Shown: piece after piece, positions 47,440 through 59,690 of the stretch
Numbering within the stretch: position 1 is the first letter of the stretch
Layout: each line of letters starts with the position of its first letter
NCBI GenBank assembly: GCA_015680685.1
Contig: MNCI01033721.1
Coordinates: 210,367 to 274,366 of the forward strand
Length of the DNA: 64,000 nucleotides
Source of the DNA: Gnetum montanum
Lineage: Eukaryota > Streptophyta > Gnetopsida > Gnetales > Gnetaceae
Reading direction: 5' to 3'
Notes under the pieces: model-generated
Seen by the model: the letters and a program-made list of their open reading frames with translations, nothing else
Database searches by the model: none
Told to the model about the DNA's origin: nothing
Made by a program: the position numbers and the translations under genes

Positions 47440-49620
47440 ACCCTGCCAATCCTACCATGGCAAAACTAAGGCAATTCCTAAGGCTGCATAACCAAGAACC
47501 TAAGTATACTATGCTCAACAATGACCAGTACAACTTCATATGTGCAAATCTCGAAGTGGACCTATTTGTAGACCACTTCGATATGGAAGAGAATCGAGGT
47601 TATGAGCTCATCCATTGAAATGGATGAGAGTATGTCCCTTCCTCCATTGACTTCATCTTGCTTACTGAACCTTACTAGTGGATCCTAGCCCAGCTCATCC
47701 AAACAAATGAACGTGAAGTGGAAACAGACTATGAGAAGCCCCTACATGGGAAGGAGGATGTGTTTGAGGCTTTTTCTAAACATGAGGACTCCTTTCACAC
47801 CTCTTTCTAGCAAACAACCCCTGTTCTAGTCTTCCTATAGTCCCATCCACATGTTTTCCTTGAAACAGTTATAGGCTCAACATCACCTTCCAAGACAACG
47901 CCTGTGGTGAAAACTGACCAAATGTAGTACACACATCAAGATGCAGCACCTCTAGTCAACTTTCCCTTTGTGGTATCATCACAACCTAACCAATCTTCCT
48001 TGCTAGCAATGATCATGCCCACACAACCTTATGTTCACACTGTGCACCCTTCCCAACCCCAATGACTCAAGCATCTTACCTCCTACTTATTTCATCTACA
48101 CCTTCAACAATGGCCCAACCCATGCAATGTGGTTTGCCTCAATCACCCTACCTGTAGCCCAATCGACATAGTAAGCATCTTTCATGGCCCCATAACCTGT
48201 AGCCAAGTCATGGACCACACAACCAACACAGTGGGTAGCATAATTAGCACAACTCACTATCACATCTTAAGGCTTAGATTAGGCATTCTAGCTGATCAAA
48301 ACCTTAATAGAAGAGGTGAAGTGGCTTAAGGCAACAACCTCTAAAACAATTCACATGATGAACTTCTACCAAGATGATCCCATAAATCCTACTATTCCAA
48401 CACTAACTCTCCCAATGGGGATTCCACTACCCCACTTCACCAAATACAATGATGAAGGGGACCTAACGTCCAACTAGTGACCTTCTAGTCTAAGTGCCTA
48501 TTACTGCAAGCATGGCCACACATCATCATACATGTCTTCACCATGTCACTCATCAAGTATTACCCTGTGCCTCTATCTCCTCTTTGGAGGATTTTTTGAG
48601 TCAGTTTGTCATGCACTTCAAGTACAACTTGAAGCCTGAAACCACCCTTGACTAGCTCATGAAAATCAAGCAGGATCATCTAGAGCCTGTGCAGAAATGT
48701 ATCCAACACTAGAGCACATCACTAAACAAAATCCACAAGCCTATAGTAGAGACGCACCTTTTGGCTATCTTCAAGGGTATAGTTAATGACTTTATCAAGT
48801 CAAAACTATACTAGTTGATCCTATAGTCCCTGAGATAGGCCTTTGCCCAAACTAAGAGCATACAAGATGCAACAAAAGCTAGCCAAGACCTAGCCTACAT
48901 GGCCTATAAGAACTTACATACCAAGAAGGACATGGACAAGGGGAAGCAAACTATAACTGTGGCCAATGACCAGGCCACCCAAGGCCCCAACCAACAACAA
49001 TACTGTCGACTCTAGCACAACAACCAAACAACCCACAACATCAGTAGCCATAATGCAAGTGGCTTCAAGGCCCAACTTTGAGCACAAGCATCACTCAAAG
49101 TATACCCCACTACTCCTTAAACCTTTTGAACTCCTAGACCAACTGCTCAAGGCTAGACGCATCTAGTATAAGTAGATGTCCAAGGACACTTGCAAAAGAC
49201 ATGATAGATACTATGGGCTGCTAAGGAACCTCATGTTGGTAGCCACAAATGAGCCCCCAGTGTTGAAGCATTTTAGACTAGATAGGTACTATCACTACCA
49301 CCAGTTTCCTCAGCATAACATTAACTTTTACATGGCCCTGCAAGATGATCTATAATGGATGATTAATGGAGGTGAGTTGGTGCTCGATTCTCCCAACCCA
49401 ATGAGGCCTCAAAACCAATCAATAAGTGTATACAAGGATCCTCTAAACGTAGATGATGCAAGGTACATCATTAATGCCATCAGCATTAATGACAACCCAA
49501 ATCCAATGCAACATCCATTCATGATATGTGTGCCCTTTGGCAACATAAGGGCCCCCTTAGCCTCCACGAGTTTGAGGTCCTCTTTCATTATCAAAGTGCC
49601 ACCTTAGACACTCACAACAC
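47440..49620 (+). pseudogene. E2 gag
   Basis: Starts YTMLNNDQYNFICANLEVD and DHFDMEENRGYELIH. After a Pro/Thr-rich stretch it reads FTKYNDEG, LLLQAWPHIIIHVFTMSL, IQDATKASQDLAYMAYKN and LHTKKDMDKGKQ, then VYKDPLNVDDARYIINAIS and RSSFIIKVPP at about 49430-49610. It lines up block by block with E1's gag, including YNFICA, KYN-x-EG, DLAYxAYKN and SFIIKVP. Frameshifts and stops are frequent between 48470 and 49350. No CCHC knuckle was seen. Confidence 0.7.
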
Positions 49621-50039
49621 CCTTCATGGTCAAGGTTCCATAGCATGTCATGGTAGCAACCATTCAGCCACCCTTTGTCATTAGGGTGCTGCAACCTGCT
49701 AACCTTGAGCCTACCTAAAGTCCAATGGTGGGTAACGCATCAATTCCTTCTTGCCCAAGAGCCAATCTTACTGGCAACACTAATAGACCATCTAGGTGGC
49801 AACCTGGGAGGCCTAATGAGCATCTAGCTAATAGGATCATTAGACAATAAGTGCTAGGTCCACCAAAGCTAGTCCCCCTTTATGTAATTCCCATGGTTGA
49901 AATAACCAAAAAGGCCATCACCAGTAAGCTACAACTAGGCACTGAGGCCCTCAAATAGGCTAGGAAAGTAAAGCCCAAGTCTACTCCCCAGGAGATTTGT
50001 CTTCCAGAATGAATGGAGAAGGTTAACGCCAACCAAATG

Positions 50040-50960
50040 GCAGATAATGACAAGGACTTCCTAGATGCCCTAGTCTAGGTCAAGCAAGTGCTAAAGCAAA
50101 AGAACATCACACTAAGCTTGTACAACCTAATTATGACCTCCTTTACCCACCGTGAACTACTAGTCCACATGTTGACCTCCATTCCTATCACAGAGGACAT
50201 CCCAGTAGATGAACACTTCATCCATACTATGATGTTGCCTCCTACACTATAAGAATCAAGTTTAATACCCCTCGTGTTCTGTGATGAGGCAATCAGGGTT
50301 GATCCTAAGAAGGCTTAGGTCATTATAGCCTCCATGTTTATCACAATATGTGTTGGATAGTGTAAGATCCGCAGGGTACACATTGACGATGGGGTAGCAA
50401 TCAATGTCATCCCATACACCATTGTTCACAAACTAGGCCTTCCTGAACAGATTAAACCAACAAAGACCATGTGCCTAAAGTCTTTCAACGGGTCATGCAT
50501 CATTGTTAGGGGGACCATCATGATAGCCTTTATGGTAGGGGAAGAATTCCCCACTATTGTTGAGTTCATCATTGTAGAGGAAATGCTAGGCTTCAACTTG
50601 ATATTGGGTAGGCCTTGGTTGGCCCAATTATAGGTCGTTTCCTCTCCCATCCACCAAGAAATCCACCTTTCATATGAACGTGGTGAGGTCATTATCCAAG
50701 GTGATAATGTAACCCCTCTTTCCATTAACAACATTGACACAGAGGAAGGTTCATAGATGGAATTCCTTAATGACGAACCCATGGTAAAGGATGAGGGAAA
50801 AATGCATGAGGCTAACCGACCTGACCAAGAAAAAGAAGCTAGTGACCTCCTAGAGGATGCTTTATGGGTAGAATTACCCTTTGACATAGTAGATGAAGGC
50901 CAAGGAGAATATTGTATGGTACATTCTAGTCCTTATGTTCCTCCTAACCCACATTAGATT
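50040..50960 (+). pseudogene. E2 aspartic protease region
   Basis: ITLSLYNLIMTSFTHRELL and LTSIPITEDIPVDEHFIH lead to VHIDDGVAINVIPYTIVHKL (active-site Asp region, 50380-50440), KSFNGSCIIVRGTIMIAF, EEFPTIVEFIIVEEMLGF and NLILGRPWL (about 50600-50625), then an acidic tail (MEFLNDEPMVKDEGK) to a stop at about 50955. D-D-G replaces D-S/T-G in the active site, and I-L-G-R-P-W-L is the conserved protease C-terminal motif. It would cleave Gag-Pol. The next recognisable pol domain is 6.6 kb away. Confidence 0.8.
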
Positions 50961-51277
50961 AGGAAGCAACTGTGCAACTAAGGCATCCCCTTAGTCAAAC
51001 ATGTGCTAAGTGCATGCCTGCCTTCCCTTCACCACACCCTGCATTTTACCCCTTTTGTTTATAGTGCATTTGTCTACGCATTTACATTTAGCTTTATTAC
51101 TTAGGTTACACATTATTTGCTATGTTTACACATTTATTTACTTTGTTTATGTATTTTTCTTAGCTTATGCATTCACTTATTTAGTCTACCCTTTAGCAAT
51201 TCTTATCGTAATGCATAAAACATCAAAACATGAAACACATAAAAATTAGAAAAGGCAAAAAATCACAAAAAGAGAAA
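50960..51277 (+). other. Noncoding stretch after E2 protease
   Basis: TTTA- and CTTA-rich sequence without a recognised protein. If the protease-to-RT interval is an intron, its donor should lie near here, but I could not pick one with confidence. Confidence 0.4.
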
Positions 51278-51430
51278 TAGTACTACATGGCCTGTCATGA
51301 ACTTAAACTAGTAATGCATGACCTTAAACTGGTAATGCATGGCCTACCATGGCCTTAAACTGGCAACACATTACCTAGAATGGCCTTAAACTAGCATCAG
51401 CCCTTTCACTATGGCCTTAAACTAGCATAA
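51278..51430. repeat. Array of a ~30-bp motif, copy set 1
   Basis: Repeated CATGGCCTTAAACTGGCAA-like units (five to six), core GRCCTTAAACTRG. Related arrays lie at 57325-57420 and 61060-61310 in the same element. Confidence 0.7.
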
Positions 51431-51584
51431 GGCTCGTGAATAAACATGTAAAAATTTTTACACATTATACATTACATGAAGCAAATATATTCATTAAATG
51501 TCATAAACAATAGTGCATAACATGAGTAGAAAAATAGAGCAAAATAGAAAAATTTCCCAACAGTAAGGCTACATCAAGACATGC

Positions 51585-54500
51585 TCAACTAGTGGTGCTT
51601 GGTAGGGGTGGAGGTTCTTCACCCTCCACCATGATGTTAGGGCTAGCAGCATCTCCTGGTACCTACCACCACAACCATACCAATAACCATGATTAGTAAG
51701 AAAACTTTTACTATACAAGCTAACATAAAACATGCAAAAACACAAAAGGCATAAAAAGCTAACCTGAGAGGGTACTACATCATCATGTTCTAAAGGCATC
51801 TTGTCAAGGCCATCCTCCAAATGCCAGAGGATCTCAACCTTAGAAAGTTGCATCCAGCCCTCCTAGCCAAAGTCAATTCCCTCAAGGGTCTTACCTTTGT
51901 CCATGGTAACCCATGCAAGTAGCTCCATGGAGAAAGTAGCAAAAGAAGCCTCTCCTAAGGGGATGACAATCTGCCTCTTAGGAGAGCCACTCACCACTGA
52001 GTATTGCACAAACAACTCATAAGCCTACATCCCACCAATTGCCTTAAGAAATATCTCGAGGCAGCAATGCTAGACAAACTCCTCCTTGTACCATCAAAGG
52101 TATGCATCGTGCTCATCCTTGTATTGGTGTTCATAATTCTTCTAAGTCTGCCACCACCTATACACCTTAGTGTTCTAATTCTTCCAGTCTTGGTTTTTCT
52201 GCATGAGCAAATCCATCTGTAGCCACTGCTCGATCACTTCCCAAGTAGCCTCATTTTTGCATCTAAGAGCTAGCTAGTAATGGACATACTTTATCTCAGA
52301 GGTCTACCATGTGCTATCTCCTTGTGACCTAGCTACTAGAAAGTCATATCAAGATTAAAGATCTCTGATCTTCATATCCTGGCTGGTCACTCACTCCTAA
52401 AGCTCATGCATGCATTTCCACAAGTGCTCATTTGAGTGCCTGCAGACCCATAATTCTTGCACATAGAAAAGCATTCACTTTCCTACTATCTCATACATTT
52501 GGCGAGACACTTGATCAACCTTAGGAGGAAGGTTAGGGAGCGCATCCACCTTAGCTACCCTACTCAAATCCCACCATAGCTTGGGACCTACAAGCATGCA
52601 ATGATCAATGAATCTTAAGCAAGAACTAAGCATGCAAGTAGTAAAGCAACATCATGCACATACCAAGCTCAAGATCTACTTGCTATAGGCAATCCACCAT
52701 ATCTTCCATGATGCCTTCCATAAAGGTGAATTTGTCGAGCATGTCTACACATGGCTTCATGCAGTAGGTAGACATGGGACCACTTGTAGGGACATCTAAT
52801 GCTATAACATAATCATGCAATTAGCATACAACCAAACAGCTAAAGATGTCACAGCAAATAAGCAATAACATATGGCAATACAAGATAGTTACCTAGTAGA
52901 CCCTAAGGCATGAGTGTAGGGGGTTTACCTATTTTTGTTCCATCAAGAAAGTAATCAAAATCACCCCAATCAGGGTGGAGTAGCCCCTCCTCCTCTAACT
53001 ATTGGAGGATCTCTACTATCTCATGCAAATCATCATAATGAGCCTCCTTCTCCTCAGCTTGGAAAGGGGCTTCTTCTACTATGACCTTAGCCACTACTCC
53101 TACAGCCCTCTTGGATGTCTCTCTGTAATTAACGCATAGGCATACACACACACATTAGCACATTAGCATACATAGCATGCTAGCACACATTGACATAAAA
53201 GAAAAACATAAAAATATTAGAAACACAATCAATGCATCTAAGAAGCACACTAATCTTCAACCTTTGTATGCAAGCTTTGAAACTTGATACAGATCTTCTT
53301 GTTATTAAGTCTTTCAACCTCAGGGGTAGCCTCCTCTATGAGGCATGGCCTTTTTATCTTTGCCTTAGACAATCCTATCGTCTCTACAATGTAGCGATCC
53401 ACTTTGGTTGTGCCCCTAGTGCCAACTGAAGGACCCTAGCATGCACTATCATGTGAATAATGTAACTACCTCACAGGACCCTTAGTCATTATAGATAATG
53501 ACTCATTGATCCCCTATGGAGGGTCCTACGCTCATGTGGTAGTGAACATGTGTTCAATTCATGGCCTAGAGAGCTACTCATGATTTTTCATAATCCACCA
53601 TCACGCATAACTAGAACCTTTGTGAATCTTCGCAAGTAGCCTACAAAGAATGCAAAGTGGACATGGAACCTTGCCTGGATGTTAAACCATAGCCTAGAGG
53701 TCTTCACATGCATTCTGGTAGTAATGTAGGTAGCCCAGTTAAACCTCATGCCTTTTAGCAAACCTCTTTTATCACTCATACCTACTCCATCCCAAGGATC
53801 TTCACTTGGGAGAATAACTTTGTAAAGGCACATGTGTGGAACAGAGGGTAAAGCTCCCTTACCTTGGGCATAAGAACATCCTTAATCAGTATGCCCTTGA
53901 GAGATCGAGTGGCCCCTAACTAGTCCTTAATCTCCCCTCTACGATCCACCTTCCTGTTGACCTTATTGACAACTATCGAGCCATGAGTGGGGATGCCAAA
54001 GAGGTCAACAAAGAAGGCCTCACTAAGGTCAAGCACTACCCTCACAATGTGCACTTGGATGATGAACTATTAGATGTCATTGCTGAAGGAGTCAATGATG
54101 GTAACCATTTCAACCACTAGAATACTTAGGCTAAGGGCCAAAAATGGGTCCATCAACATCACATGCATGAGTCTAGCTATCAATGCTTTTGAGGCCTTGT
54201 GGCACAACCAATGCTATGCACCTTCTACATCATCATATTTGATGTTGAGGGTGGCTTCAATATAACCTATGGTGACCACCATCACCTTGCCCAAGGAAAA
54301 AACTATTGTAACTAAGGCAAATCAATGTCAATGTTAGCATTACGCAAAGGCAAATTAACAAGTATACACGAGTAAGCACATGGGCTAAAACTTAAGAATC
54401 TATGTGGCATAAATGGTGTACAAGATAGAGGTGGCCTCACAAGCACCCCTTCATTGTTGAGCACACTAGTGGTCCACTCCTTGTCCAACTAGCCATGGGT

Positions 54501-55217
54501 CCTATACTGCTTGTATGCCCTTAGGTAGCAAGTGGGGTAGACCTCCAAATTAGATCCCACCTGCTCAAGCACAGCCTTCCAAACATTTAGGCTAGAAGAG
54601 AAAACCTCCAAGGAAATATTGATCAAGGCCAAAGTTTCCATCTCATCATGTAAGCCCATCTTGTCAGCTCTAAACCTAGCATTAAGCATGAAGCATGAGC
54701 TGTAAGAAAGATCGCATCAGCAAGTGGAAAGGAAAATACACTACAAAAACTATATAAACACTTACCCTCCCTAATAGAAGATAGTTCCAGGTGGGTTCTG
54801 GAATAGAGTGTGCACTCACAATGAATAAAAAGGATGTTGCTCTTGTTGTAGCAACTAAACCCTATTATGTGCCAAATCTTGAATAAGCAACAAGCACTCC
54901 TAGGGCCTCTTCCCAACCCACCTACTTCATCAGTGCCATTAGTAAGCTCATCCAACATGAATTTCAAGATGTCTTGATTAGCCCTATGTAGCAATGTCTC
55001 AATGATGGCACTAGCAACCTCAACCATCAAGTGTGACCATATGATCACACTAAAGTGCTATAGCAAGAACGCTAGGAACTCACTAACCCCTAGCTGGAAC
55101 CACAACAATTGAACACCCACCCACATATCAGGTGTAGGCATGTTAGGAATAGGCTCACTCATGCAACACAAGATTCCCATGAGCTCCATGATGATCAAGA
55201 TAGGCTTCAACAACACT
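51585..55217 (-). pseudogene. Spliced antisense gene inside E2, family unknown
   Basis: Minus-strand coding segments joined by GT/AG introns. Exons as read: 55217-54766, 54699 to about 54422, about 54285-53863, 53814 to about 53510, about 53425-53262, 53122-52929, 52801-52664, 52587-51764 and 51662-51585. Clear borders include GGG|GTAAGTG with TTCTTACAG|CTC (66-bp intron), CAAG|GTAAGGG, AAAG|GTTGAAG with AATTACAG|AGA, ATAG|GTAAACC with GTTATAG|CAT, TTG|GTATGTG with CTTGTAG|GTC, and CTCAG|GTTAGC with GGTAG|GTACC. The last joins PSQ to VPGDAASP in frame and ends at TGA 51585-51587. Recognisable text includes TPDMWVGVQLLWFQLGVSEF, MRFNWATYITTRMHVKTSRL and HPDWGDFDYFLDGTKI, with Trp-rich C-terminal repeats. 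Stops are mainly former Gln, Arg or Trp codons. No known domain is recognised; Tat elements such as Grande carry antisense ORFs, but those lie downstream of pol. Confidence 0.6.
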
Positions 55218-55559
55218 CTACAACCACCAAGCAACAAATAAAGTGTTAGTATATACATGCAAATGTAAATTTTGACATAAAATTATTAAATCAAGTTAAC
55301 ATAGTATAACATAGACTAGTAAAAATTTTCCATTTTGGTAATGCCCTCTAAGGCCCCACGAGTATAGGATATCAACCAAATTATTTGATGTACCTACTAC
55401 TCACTACGGTACAACACGTTTGCATAGGATTAGTGCTTTGTTTCATAGGTTTAGCACCAACATGTCTTCGCAGGTTTAGCATTATTGTAATTTTCATGAT
55501 TATCATAATTACATTTCGTAAGTTTTACATTATGCATAATTTACAAAAGTTTTTGCAAA

Positions 55560-57290
55560 ATTTTTCTAGCGCCTAGAAATTCTAAATTTTTCTAACTCTG
55601 GACTATCACAAGGGAGAGCCTAGTCCAGATTTTTGAAAAAAATTTCTAACTCTAGGCTACCTTTGTAGATAGCGTAGTTTGAAAAAGAGGTGAAATTTTT
55701 CTAACTGTGGGCACTGTGGCTGTCCCAAAAACTAATGTTTAAAGTAGATGTCAACTATGCCTCTAAGGCATGGGGAGCGTAATCTTGGTTGTGGCTAGTA
55801 GGGAACAAAGTTTTGGCTACTATCCCAATGCTCTCCACACATCATGCCCCAGTGCAATGCCATATACTACCCCACTGTCCTCTAAGCATCACTGCTCCCA
55901 CCATGCCCTCCATTCCATGCACTACCATGGCAATGAGGATTACACTTGTTGTGCTACCACACCTTGCACACATTGCATCCACCACACCCTATGCCCTCCA
56001 CTATCATTGTCCCTCTCAAAAAAAAGAGAAAAAGAAAAAGAAGTGTGTGCAGGGAACCACCCATGGTCGTGATCCCTATGATCGCACCACCGAGTACCAA
56101 CCACAACCAAAGCCTCTATGACCATGCCTCAAAGCAACCCTTAATTTTCAAAAAAAAAATTGAAAAAGAAAAAGAAAGAATAGAAAACATGCTCTGGCAC
56201 TAAATGCCCTCATGGCCTTTGCAGCTGTGCAACCACATTACGAAGAACAATCACCTTCATAGCCCTTACCATCATGCTGCAAGGTGCAATAACCCCATGA
56301 TCCTAGTGGCATGTAATGCATTGGGCCTCTACCTCTGCCCATGAACAGAAAAGAAAAAAAATTTCCAAGGAAAATGTAGGGCAAACCCCTACTATGCCCC
56401 TCACCTCTATAATAGGCCACACCCTTGCCTACCCTCACATCCCTGCCCCCAGCTAGAACCCTCACACCCCTAAGTGCATGTGCCATGGAAACCCCTCCCA
56501 TTGCCAAAGATGCCAAAAATGATAAAAACCCTGCAACAACCCTGCGATCCCTTGCATGGCCCAAGGGGCCATTTTGTGCCACATAGTAGCAGTTATTTCC
56601 ACCATTTTCGTGCCACACAAGGAAACCTATAGATATTTTTCCTACCACATGGCCCATGCAAAAAACCCTAAATTCCCATAAAATAGCCAAAACCCTCCTC
56701 GATGTTACACCTTTCCCTACCATCGACACTACCAAAATAGTGCACTCTGATGGTGACCATGCCATGACAGGGCACCAAACAAACTTACACTCCAAACCCT
56801 TGCAATTGTAGGAAAGAATGAAAAAAAACAAGCAAAGGGGAGAGCGTAGTTGGGGTACCTAGTGAACATCAATGGCCTCCTCTCTTCCACATGTGCCTAA
56901 GGTAGGTAGCCCAATGCTCACTCCCCCTTGTCCACATTTGTCAATCCTAGGTGTAGGCATACGCTCTCCACTCGTAGTGTGAAATAATGGAAATGGCAAG
57001 ACTATGCTCTGAACTTTGTGTTGGAAAGTTTGAAAATGACAAATTACCCATAGTAAAACATGCCTTTATATCCTCCCAAGGTTGTTTAATGATCCACCTA
57101 CCTGAGACTGTGCTCCATACTTAGCCAAAATATTTAACTTTTTGTAGGAGTGTAGTTGGGTGAGAGCATAGTCATCCACACTTAGTCAAAATTTGCAACC
57201 TTTCATCACCCCATAAATGCCTTAGCCAAAATTTCCAACGTTTCATTGCCTAGTGAAAGCTTGAGGCAATTTCACTTCCTATGCATGCCC
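55560..57290. repeat. LTR-like noncoding block upstream of the antisense gene
   Basis: Words such as AATTTTTCTAACTCTGGACTA, GATAGCGTAGTTTG, GGGAGAGCGTAGTTGGG and CGCTCTCCACTCGTAGT resemble the subrepeats of E2's own LTR (62700-63270), here more scattered. A 197-codon minus-strand frame (56831-56238) has no family features and Gly/Val/Arg-rich composition. The block lies where a promoter for the antisense gene would be. Confidence 0.45.
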
Positions 57291-57324
57291 AGCCTACCCT
57301 GGAATGGTATGTCTGATGCTTCTA

Positions 57325-57420
57325 CAGTCTGCTAAGACCTAAAACTAGCACCTACAGTCCACTAAGACCTAAAACTGGCACTCATAGCCTGTCGAGGCCT
57401 AAAACTGACACACACATGCC
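57325..57420. repeat. Array of a ~30-bp motif, copy set 2
   Basis: Three units reading CTAAGACCTAAAACTRGCAC and GAGGCCTAAAACTGACAC, the same core as at 51278 and 61060. It closes the interval between protease and RT. Confidence 0.65.
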
Positions 57421-57519
57421 TACCTTCTTTATAACCTTTATTACATACCTAGGTAAATTCTCATTACATTACTTTTATTCATTAACTTGGTTTAGATAGG
57501 TGCCACTTAACATTTTGCT

Positions 57520-57535
57520 GATTTTTTTTGCAAGA
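57520..57535 (+). other. Splice-acceptor-like site before E2 reverse transcriptase
   Basis: A pyrimidine-rich run, TGCTGATTTTTTTTGCAAG, stands shortly before the frame that leads into RT (LEPIAYNKY at about 57635). Ogre-type Tat elements splice out an intron between protease and RT; this could be the matching acceptor here. Confidence 0.35.
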
Positions 57536-57599
57536 ACACAACATGGCCATGCTTGAACAGTTTCTTTTACCTTTGGTCGTCACTGGGCCACATGGTGAC

Positions 57600-58700
57600 A
57601 TCAAGTGATGCATCTATCCATATTGCCTAGACCTTGAGCCTATAGCCTACAATAAATACATAGTATATGTAGAGACACCACTAGACTAGCCCAACCATCT
57701 AGTTAAGGCTCTCGATCTAGAGGCAGGGAATGTCAAAGAGGATTCCCTAGTTGAGATCCCTGTAACAACACCAAATGGCAAGGCATAAATGCTAAAATTG
57801 AGCTTTTCACTAAATCCTCAACAAATCCAAGACATCGCCAAGGTGCTAAACAATAACATTAAGGCATTTGCATGGTCATATGAGGACATGCCAGGACTAG
57901 ATCCTTAACTAGTCTAGCACAATATCATCTTAGATCTCTACATTAAGACAATAAAACAAAAAGTGCATAAACTTCAACCTGAGGTGGCGTTGGTAATCCA
58001 TGATGAGATCACCAAGATTTTCAAAGCTGGTTTCATCTAGGCTATTGACTATGCATACTGGGTGTCCAACATCATAGTTGTGCCGAAGAAAAACCAAAGT
58101 ATATGCATTTGCATAGATTTCCAGGACCTGAACAAGGCAACCATTAAAGATGAATTCCCTTTGGCTAGTATCGAACTAATCGATACCATGTCTAGTCATG
58201 CCTTGTTATCCTTCATGAATGGATTCTTGGGCTACAACTAGATTAGGATCAACCTTGAGCACCAACTCAGCATGACCTTTATGATTCCCTGGGGTACACT
58301 TTGTTACACCATCATGCCATTTGGACTTAATAACGTAGGAGTAATGTATTAGTGAGCAATGACATACATCTTTAGCAATTAAATGCTAAGCCTGCTTAAT
58401 GACTATGTCAATGACATAGTAGTTAAGTCCAAAGTGGCTCATGACCATGCAAATGATTTGGACATAGAGCTCAAACGTTGTCTAAAACACAATCTTAAGC
58501 TAAATCCCTAGAAATGTGTTTTCGGTGTTAGAATGGGTTGAATGCTTAGTTTTGTAGTATTTGAAGCAAGAATATGCATAGACCTTGACAAGGTTAAGGT
58601 CATAACCAACTTAGCACCCATGGACAACCTTAAGGATCTATGATAGTTACAAGGTATATTACAGTTCATATGCAAGTTTATCATGTAGTTAACTGATAAG
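57600..58700 (+). pseudogene. E2 reverse transcriptase
   Basis: LSFSLNPQQIQDIAKVLNNN and IKAFAWSYEDMPGLDP are followed by VIHDEITKIFKAGFI, YWVSNIIVVPKKN, CIDFQDLNKATIKDEFPL, FMIPWGTLCYTIMPFGL, LNDYVNDIVVKSKV and LKRCLKHNLKLNP. This is the full Ty3/gypsy RT order. The catalytic YVDD box reads YVND (AAT at 58409-58411, a G-to-A change), which removes one metal-binding Asp. AFAWSYEDMPGLDP is typical of the Tat lineage. Stops replace Gln or Trp codons at several sites. Confidence 0.88.
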
Positions 58701-58799
58701 TTACAACCAATGCAACATTTGCTCAAGAAAGGAGCCCACTTCAAGTGGACAGCTCAATGCCAATGAGCATTTGATGATCTTAAGTAAGAGTTGGCACAA

Positions 58800-59230
58800 C
58801 TTCCCATGGTTCATCCTCCATAATGAGATAAACCCTTTTTCATCTACCTTGCCACTTCTAACACATCCATCACTTCTCTACTTTGCCAAAAGTGAGATGA
58901 TGGCACATAGGTCCTAGTGTACCACGTAAGCCATGCATTAGTAGCCCATGAAGCAAAATACAATGATGTAGAAAAGTATTGTCTTGCCTTAGTCTTCTCA
59001 CTCAAGAAGTGGAGGCATTACCGTTTTTGCAATCAAGTCAATATCATTTGCAAGAGTAACGTACTCCAAGAAATTACAATAAACATCTACAAGAGAAATC
59101 GTATTACATGATGGAAAGAAATAACCGTAAATTTTAACCTCTATTATGTTGTGCAAGCCTCAATAAAAAGTCAATCTATAGCCACACAACTTACAGTTTT
59201 GCTAGTTAACAATCAAGCAACTATAGATCT
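58800..59230 (+). pseudogene. E2 RNase H and tether
   Basis: PFFIYLATSNTSITSLLCQ, VYHVSHALVAHEAKYNDVEK and ALVFSLKKWRHYRF form the standard Ty3/gypsy RNase H (Y-L-A...V-Y-Y-V-S-x-A-L-x-x-x-E-x-x-Y). The usual D at the start of its catalytic set is not clear. The tether NFNLYYVVQASIKSQSIA leads to the second RNase H. The enzyme degrades RNA in RNA-DNA hybrids during replication. Confidence 0.8.
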
Positions 59231-59267
59231 AGAGTTCCTGGATGAGCATATCAGTTGCATCAGTTAA

Positions 59268-59690
59268 GTGCCTAACAATTATGAGGCACTCCTACATTTT
59301 GATGGTGCTTCAACCTCTCAAGGAGGTAGCACCATTACTATTATCATGTTTTCCTCCATGGAGATCCAACCCTTCACATACCATTTGGCATTTCCTTACA
59401 CTAATAATGTGGAAAAGTATGAAGGTCTTCTCAAAGGTATCCTCATAGCACACAACCTAGAAATTCAATGCATAGTTCTCCAAGCCAACTCACAATTAGT
59501 GGTCAACCAAGTGACAGAGGTTTATGCCTGCAAGGCCCAACACTTACAACCTTGTTGTGACCTAGAAAAGCACTTTCTTAAATAGGTTGCAACAACAAAT
59601 GTACAATACATTCCCCGAAATGAGGATGTTGTAGATGATGCACTAGCAACACTAGCCTTAAGCATCACACCAGACATGTTCCATGCGTTG
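59268..59690 (+). pseudogene. E2 second (archaeal-type) RNase H
   Basis: LLHFDGASTSQGG, YHLAFPYTNNVEKYEGLLKG, VLQANSQLVVNQVTEVYACK and YIPRNEDVVDDALATLA match the additional RNase H (aRNH) that defines the Tat lineage. First Asp present (59301-59303). The Glu of the usual N-N-x-A-E-Y-E is Lys (AAG, 59415-59417). The Asp of D-S-Q-L-V-V is Asn (AAC, 59487-59489). The last Asp is present (D-D-A-L-A). Two of four catalytic residues are lost by G-to-A changes, so the domain is dead although its 105-codon frame is open. Confidence 0.85.

Noticed and set aside
51278-51430. CRISPR-like spaced repeats
   Set aside because: The units are imperfect tandem repeats without unique spacers, and the context is a plant retrotransposon.
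56238-56831. A 197-codon minus-strand ORF, among the longest in the window
   Set aside because: Gly/Val/Arg-rich, with no family motif, and located in LTR-like noncoding sequence of higher GC content, where stops are rarer. Kept only as a remark under that block.
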